Positions 57,746-64,000 of a stretch of 64,000 nt of DNA are shown one piece after another. The stretch spans positions 3,913,501 through 3,977,500 of the forward strand of contig JAZGTN010000071.1 of NCBI GenBank assembly GCA_037783415.1, read 5' to 3'. The notes under the pieces were generated by a model. It did no database searches. It had not been told where the DNA came from and saw only the letters and a program-made list of their open reading frames with translations. The DNA comes from Leptasterias polaris. Its lineage: Eukaryota; Echinodermata; Asteroidea; Forcipulatida; Asteriidae. Both the position numbers and the translations under genes were made by a program. Within the stretch, counting starts at the first letter, position 1; each line of letters opens with the position of its first letter.

Positions 57746-59580
57746 TGATCCCCCTTCAGCCAACCTTCTCATAGATAAGATCTTCAGGTTGAAGGTGGGT
57801 TTGTTTACGCGCTTCATTCCTTCTACACTCATCAACAACGCCAGTTGCCTCTATTAACTCTCTAGACGACACTTCTGCGTCTAGTTGTCTACTCTTATTT
57901 TCTTTCAATCAAGACAAGGTAAACTTTCACATTGGCTAAAGTGATGGTATAGCTCTTGATATACCTTTCTGTTTTGAATCAAGATACGGTGTAAGATTGG
58001 TTGCATGTTTGTTCTCCTTTCATCGTTAGGTACAAAATGGTGATACTGGCTAAGCTGCTACGCTTACCCTCTTGAATCAAGATACAGTACAGCATCGTCT
58101 AAACTGCTTCTCTTTGTAGTTTCTCTTTGAGACAAGATATACAATATTGGTTGCATGTGTCTTCACCTTCAACGAACAACATTGGTAATGACAGCCTGAG
58201 CTGCTGCTACTTTATGCTTACTCTCTATGAACCAAGATAAGGTACAGCTTCGGCTTTGTTTGCAAAACTGTTACTTATACGCTTTTCAGTATAAGACCTA
58301 AACCAATACCTTATCTTTTACTCTCATACAGCGTGCTTGGCTTAGCATTGTGACATTGGTAAACCTTATTTTGACATCACAGGAAGTCATTCGAATTTAT
58401 AGCGATCTTTGGGCGTCAGTATTTCATTTGAGATTAGGGGAAGTTTTGGAAATTGAGTGAATGAAACTCTCCTTACTCATAATAGAAGATCACATCCCTT
58501 ATGTGACCACGTGGCTGCTTGAAAACAGCTGCAATTTGGCGGGAAACTGCTTTTCTAAGAAAAACGAATTTAAGAAAATCCAATCCAGGGACTCAATGTT
58601 GAGGGTCAGTGTTTAAGTTAAAAATAAGATTATTTAATATTCAACCTCACTGTCCACCGACTCTTTCTCACTACTGCACTCCCAACCCACCCCATACTCA
58701 AGCAACCGAGTCCATCATGGAGGATCATCCATGCTTTCAGCAACCCCCACCCGTCACCTTTCCAAACCTTCCAGCGACCCTCCCTCACAGTTCGCCCACA
58801 CAGAAACCACCCAGTCCAACCCCAATCATCCTTCACTGCAAACAATTTGGGTGTCAAATTGACTCTCTTGGTATCTGTGAACACCGGGCCCGACACTATG
58901 TTAATTTCACCAACGATATAGTAACGGGGATAACTAACACCATGGTGGTGTTATGACATAAAGATACCAGCGAAAGAATCAATTTAACACCCCAGTTTGT
59001 TGCAGTGACGACATCCACCCACCTTCTCTCAACACTTCTCGTCTGTCGTCCATTTTGTTTAGGGCTGCTGCTCCGGCCAGTCAGGAGTCCAGCTACTTCT
59101 TTATCAAGTGTTGACTCATCAACCTGTAGGTCATGTCATTCGGCCGTGGATTCTCGGCCATGTCAGTCAATAATGTGTCTTTCCGGAGATCGTGATCCCC
59201 GGATGGAGACAGTCCCGGTATCGATTGCTATACCTTTGCTTCCCAAATCAAATTAGAATCGATTTTTTTTTTGAAACTGATATAAGTCTCTAAGAATCGA
59301 TACTGCTTATGGTATTCGGTTTGAATGTTTTATTCTTCCTGAGAGCCCTCAATCTCAACAAAAGTACGGTGTCCCCCTAAACAAATGAACATTTGGATTA
59401 ACTTGAAAGATTCACACCTAAAAGATAAAGCCAAACTTGCGCAATGCAAATTTTCAACTTTGTTTAATCCATATTTTAAAAATACAAAAATACAAGAAAC
59501 ATACTTGTGTTTACGCATCAACTATATATAAGGCATCAACAGCTTGTACAACACGTACAACCAGGTTGCACGTGGTCACA

Positions 59581-59719
59581 CAGGCCTAATGCTTGTTTCT
59601 AAAGGGCAAGGGCACCAAGGCGTTTTCTCTTTGGTAAAGGGCACCTCTTTGAGGAAATAATACATTAATGTTGGAACATTTAATGGGCACTCTGTTGCCT
59701 TTGTGAAGTATCAGGCCTG
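59581..59719. mobile_element. MITE with CAGGCCT ends
   Basis: CAGGCCTAATGC at the left and TCAGGCCTG at the right; interior AAGGGCACC and GGCACTCTGTTGCCTTTGTG. Related in its ends to the 26912-27078 element. Confidence 0.6.
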
Positions 59720-62337
59720 GTCACAGCAATGCGTTCCAGGCCTTGACGATATTAGCTTGGGGATTTCAAACGAGCGTATAATAAATTCAGTTCACAAACG
59801 GCAAAGGAACTTAAATTAACCCTCAATATCCGATCTATCCATTGTACCCATTAAGACGGTGTGAAAGACAGTTCGAGTCGGGGGCTTGACTAGTCAGTGT
59901 CTGATGCCCGAACGTCTGTATTGTAAACTGAACGAGCATATCAATCTTAAACAAATTATATTTCTTCCTCAGTGGCGTAAAATGGGTTAAAAGCCTGCAT
60001 CCTGAAAGGATATTACAGACTTGTGTATTGGCATATGATACGTTGAATGGCATCACAGATGTTGTCAGTATGATACCTAGAGACAGCGGTGAACCGTACA
60101 CTCACAAAAGTGTTTATTAAGGAACAGGTGGAATTGGTGAAGGGGAGGGGGCATCAACGAAGGTAAAGCACCAAATGTTTCATTGAGATACGGTCCAGCA
60201 AGGGGAAATATGCCGAGAGGGGAAGCCCGCTGAAAGAAGGGAAATCTGACACAACACCGCTCTATTTTGGTCAAGGGGTCTAAGGACATTGTGAATCCCA
60301 CCAAAATTTACCACTGGCAAAATAAAACGGTTCAGATTTTCAGAGCTGTGGGCTATCCTTTCAGTATGTCCCCCTTATACTTTGATACCACTATTGTCGG
60401 TTTCACTCAAAATAGTGATTTCAGACCAGTCGTTCACTCTATTGAACTTTATGATGGTTTGTGTATGCGACCGTCCTTGCTGAGTGTGTGTGGAAGGAGC
60501 AGGGAAACCCAAAGAGTGAATTAAGTTTCCTAAAAAGTGCCTATAGTTTGAATTCTATAAACTTTCATGATAGTCATAATCAGGTGGAAGTTACCAAACA
60601 TTGAGTGTTTAATTCCGTAAAGGGTAACCCGATGGACCTTCTAATAGGTGTCGGTGTTACAACAAAGTATACTTAGTGCTAGATTCAGACAAGAATTATG
60701 GTTGGAGTTTGAGCGTAATTGTTTGTTTTTCCACTCCTTGTCTTCGGCCGGCAATAAACTGGCACACCATGTTTATTTCAGGATAGTCTTGTGATATAAA
60801 TACATTTCTTCTGGTGGTTATCCGGCCCATTGGGACATGTACTGAGGCAACATGCGTAGCTTTGTCATATCCAGTCAGGACACGTTTTATGAGCCCACCT
60901 CTTTGACGTGACCTTAAAGGAAGATACTAACGTCTTGATACCCCAAGAGGGTGGTGAATCATAACTTGCGGTCTGCGACTACATTGTGTCAACAAAGTGA
61001 TCAATTTTAACAAGTCTTGAAATTTGCATTTTTATATTCGGTAAGAAAGTGGTTTTCCCAATGGTATCTTCTATTTGGGGGCGCTTTCGCCCCAAGTCAA
61101 CTCCACCATGGTATTATGTCACTTACTAATACCACTTCTTCAATACTTGCCTTGTATAGTTCCTTCCATTATAACATGGTTACTTTACGAGGTATCAAAA
61201 TATCTGATTAATGATATCAGTTTTAACAGCAAGCTTTCTGAAAGGGTTCTCCCATCAAAATTGTTGGCATTTTTATTTATCAAGAAAACCGAAGGTGCTG
61301 ATCCATTAAGCTCATCCCCTTTATGTATTATTAACCAATCAAATTTGCGAGTACCCGCCATTTTTTAAAGCTGCGTTTGTGGCTCAATGAAATTAGTGGC
61401 GAAGACACACGTGTCCAGACCACGTGGTCACTGCTTGTGGGAGGGATATGATAACCGTACGTCCATCGATCACGGACCCATTTCTCAAAGTAAAGATTGG
61501 CTGAGTGGGTAAAATATACCTTTAAGTTTACTGAGACACGCGTCTTGCACAGGGTGGAAGTACTTGACATAGCTCCTGTCCGTGATATTTCCTCGATGCG
61601 TCTGCTAAAAATGTCATGTCTTCCGAGTTCAGTTTCGAGATAAACACTCCACCAATGACCGTGCAGAATTGGTTACTGAGGGTTAGTGGCTGGGTGGGGC
61701 TTCAAAATTGTACAGGGGGTCAAATTCGGTCGCTATTTTATGATCAAAATCTACTTTATGAGTGTGGGACTAAACCAGCAATTGAACCTTTAGCAAGTCA
61801 CAAGCTCTTTCGAGTTGTGTAGTGTACGTCAAAATGATTATTCGCGTTACAGAATGCAGAATCAGTTTGATGTAAAAGTGTAGCTCGGGTGGGGTTTTGA
61901 AAATAACTTAAATCTGTATTTGCTTTAAATGTGAGTTTTTAAAATTTTCTGAATGCCTAAACATCACAAAAATTATCTTAAAGCCCTTGGCTAAAGTTGC
62001 TTTAATGCTGACTTATGGGACGAAAGTAGGTCAGTCGCAAAATCGAGGAGAAACGACTTAAATTTAGAATCATGCCAAAACTTGTTCCCCTCAGGAAACA
62101 CTTGTGACCCACAAATTCCCCTTTGTGCACCACGTGCGTCCCTTCTCATCTTACTACAGACATCCATGTCTTGAAAACCTTTCATACATTTCCCGATTGT
62201 ATTATGGGCCCTTTCGAAACCACTGATTCGGTTTGGGCCCCAGCTCAGGCTCCGTACACCTGTTCAAAGACGTAGCCCAAGCCGTGGTTTAGAAAAGGGA
62301 TATAATTATTATACGATCCCCTTCCCTTCCATACCAT

Positions 62338-62582
62338 ACCCCCTCCCTGCTACCCCTCCCCGCTACCCCTCCCTGCTACCCCTCCCCGCTACCCCTCCCT
62401 GCAACCCCTCCTCGGTACCCCTCCCCGCTACCCCTCCCTGCAACCCCTCCTCGGTACCCCTCCCTGCCACCCCTCCCTGCCACCCTCCCCTACCATATCC
62501 CCTTCCTGCTACCCCTCACCGCTACCCCTCCCTGCCACCATGCTACCCTACCTTCTACCCCTCCCTGCTGCCCCTCCCTGCT
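62338..62582. repeat. 13-bp C-rich minisatellite CTACCCCTCCC(T/C)G
   Basis: About 17-18 units, alternating CTACCCCTCCCTG and CTACCCCTCCCCG with CAACCCCTCCTCG and CGGTACCCCTC variants. G-rich on the - strand. Confidence 0.92.
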
Positions 62583-64000
62583 TCGTGTTGAGATGTAATC
62601 CCGCTTTTCGTCAAATCCTCGGCAGCTTCCAACCGCCACGGATCCTCTCTCATCACAGCACCCTCAAAGCACCCTCAATTATGACCTCAAGCAAGAGGTC
62701 ATATTAAATTTGTGTTTTTCCCCGTGGGTACTGAGGCAGACCCCTCTGGAAATTACTGTAATTGCCCAGCAGACCATGAAATGGCCCAGGATTTTTATTT
62801 TCGAGTAGTTTGTGGAGTGATGTGGGTCGCAGATTGTTTGTGGCTGGTTGACCTATTACAAGCAGGTACAATTTATATGATTTTGACCGCAGTACACTCT
62901 GTTATTTGTTCTTACTGTTTCCCCTAGGAATGGGTTTGACTTAAACAAAAATTGAAACAAAATAGGAAGATCTAGGCATTTTGATTGTGTTTGTCATCAA
63001 AAGAAAAATCTAAACTATTTTGATCCTTGCTTAAAAACAAATGAGAAAAAGGTAAAAGATACCAGATGGTTTCTGTAATCAGCCGGCACAAGGAATCAGG
63101 CCCAAGTAAGAATGATTAACCCCTGATCGTTAACTTCACAATGTTCACTTTATCAAAATCATACGAGAACAATTATGAATCGGACCTAAGTGAGAATAAC
63201 ATCCGTCGGTTAGTTTCCCAATTTCACGCTCTTAAGAAGTTCAAAGCAAAATTGCCCCACGGGGATGACACCCAAGGGTCCATTGCTCTCCTTAGAGGAA
63301 GCCATGCCATCTCTTTTCCTCCAGTAAGTCCAAACCATCTTTCAACCATGGCTGTTGGCACAAGTCATTCTAAGTCAGGGATAGTTAACGTCCCTTACCT
63401 CGGGTGTCTGTTGGAGTCTTATAGGGTATCTAGGGGGAACAGGTGCCCAAGACAAGACGCAACAACTGGATGGGACGCTTTGAAATTAGACAGTAATTAA
63501 GACACAACCAAACATGACAACACAAGACTGGGAATTAAGGCGACTATAAACCACAAGGACTGGACCAAACAATGATTGAGTCTTTTTGTCACCTCAAGAC
63601 AAACGAGATAAGACAGTTCGTACCGGGAGGGATAAGCATTATTTAAGGTAACTACATAAATTGGTCTCCTAGTTCATAAAAGCTTCAAAATCTGTCTAAA
63701 AAGTACCTCTCTTTGTTCAAGTGCCTTGAACACCAATATTGGTAGATAGGTGCTCGCTAGGCATATGCATTACAAGGACTCCGTATACACACCTGCACAG
63801 TGCCTATACCGCGTCCGCGATAGCTTGCCGTGGATGTATCAATTATTATACTGTCGCGTGTATTTTGAACGTTGCAAACCTTGTCTTCCAACACGTTTTT
63901 CGCTTTATTGTGTTAATGAAACAAGTCGCATGTTGTGATAAATGCATCCAAACTTTCTAAACCTTGTTCAGTTTAATGCCATCCAAACACGAATGTTATT

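Larger units (their letters stand above)
51000..64000. other. Probable intron or intergenic stretch, no coding exon recognised
   Basis: Only short open frames with no family resemblance; the longest (57146-57493, 58609-58956, 63141-63500) lack clean splice sites or codon pattern. Repeats are listed separately. GC-richer patches at about 59.0-59.25 and 62.2-62.7 kb. Confidence 0.45.

Noticed and set aside
58609..58956. Pro-rich frame of 115 codons
   Set aside because: Composition comes from a C-rich patch; no motif or splice sites to support it.
53616..62300. Similar GCCCAAGC..GGAGCC..GGAAAAGG words at 53616-53740 and 62212-62300
   Set aside because: Probably another repeat family, but the alignment is too loose to give ends or a class.
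63141..63500. Frame of 119 codons near the window end
   Set aside because: No family resemblance, and codon use and flanks look like non-coding sequence; cannot be supported.

Overview
The window is eukaryotic genomic DNA from a marine deuterostome, most likely an echinoderm and probably a sea star. It shows small coding exons with GT-AG introns, an AT-rich background, and a dense load of short fold-back (MITE-like) elements and tRNA-derived SINEs. The class-level assignment is an inference from the look of the repeats and from gene structure; no search was run.

The one clearly readable protein gene is on the + strand. It is the 3' part of a PTPRN/IA-2-type (islet autoantigen 2, ICA512; ida-1 in nematodes) receptor tyrosine pseudophosphatase. 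Ten consecutive coding exons between 19579 and 45967 give 412 residues: a short luminal stub, one transmembrane helix, a juxtamembrane segment and a complete PTP-like domain ending in a stop. All splice sites are GT/AG and all phases join. The catalytic signature carries the family's disabling change ([10 protein letters not shown] in place of HCSAG), and the WPD loop reads WPE. The signal peptide and luminal ectodomain exons were not recognised in 1-19578.

The most interesting element is inside the longest intron (32701-41036): a hairpin at 36346-36417 whose 3' arm is a miR-153 sequence. In vertebrates miR-153 lies in introns of PTPRN and PTPRN2, so this appears to be the same host-gene/microRNA pairing in an invertebrate deuterostome. 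A degenerate tandem array of units of about 104-110 bp starts directly after the hairpin.

Other structure in the gene includes a ~330-bp G-rich hexamer array (GGGGGT)n on the sense strand of intron 6, and a 52-bp tandem triplication that copies the exon 2 splice donor. Several MITE insertions lie close to exons. Layout: 1-19578 upstream or intronic sequence, repeats only; 19579-45967 PTPRN-like exons; 45968-about 50390 3' UTR and intergenic sequence; about 50390-50994 a CpG-rich stretch ending in a consensus splice donor, a candidate promoter and non-coding first exon of another + strand gene; 51000-64000 probably intron of that gene, with SINEs, minisatellites and no convincing coding exon.
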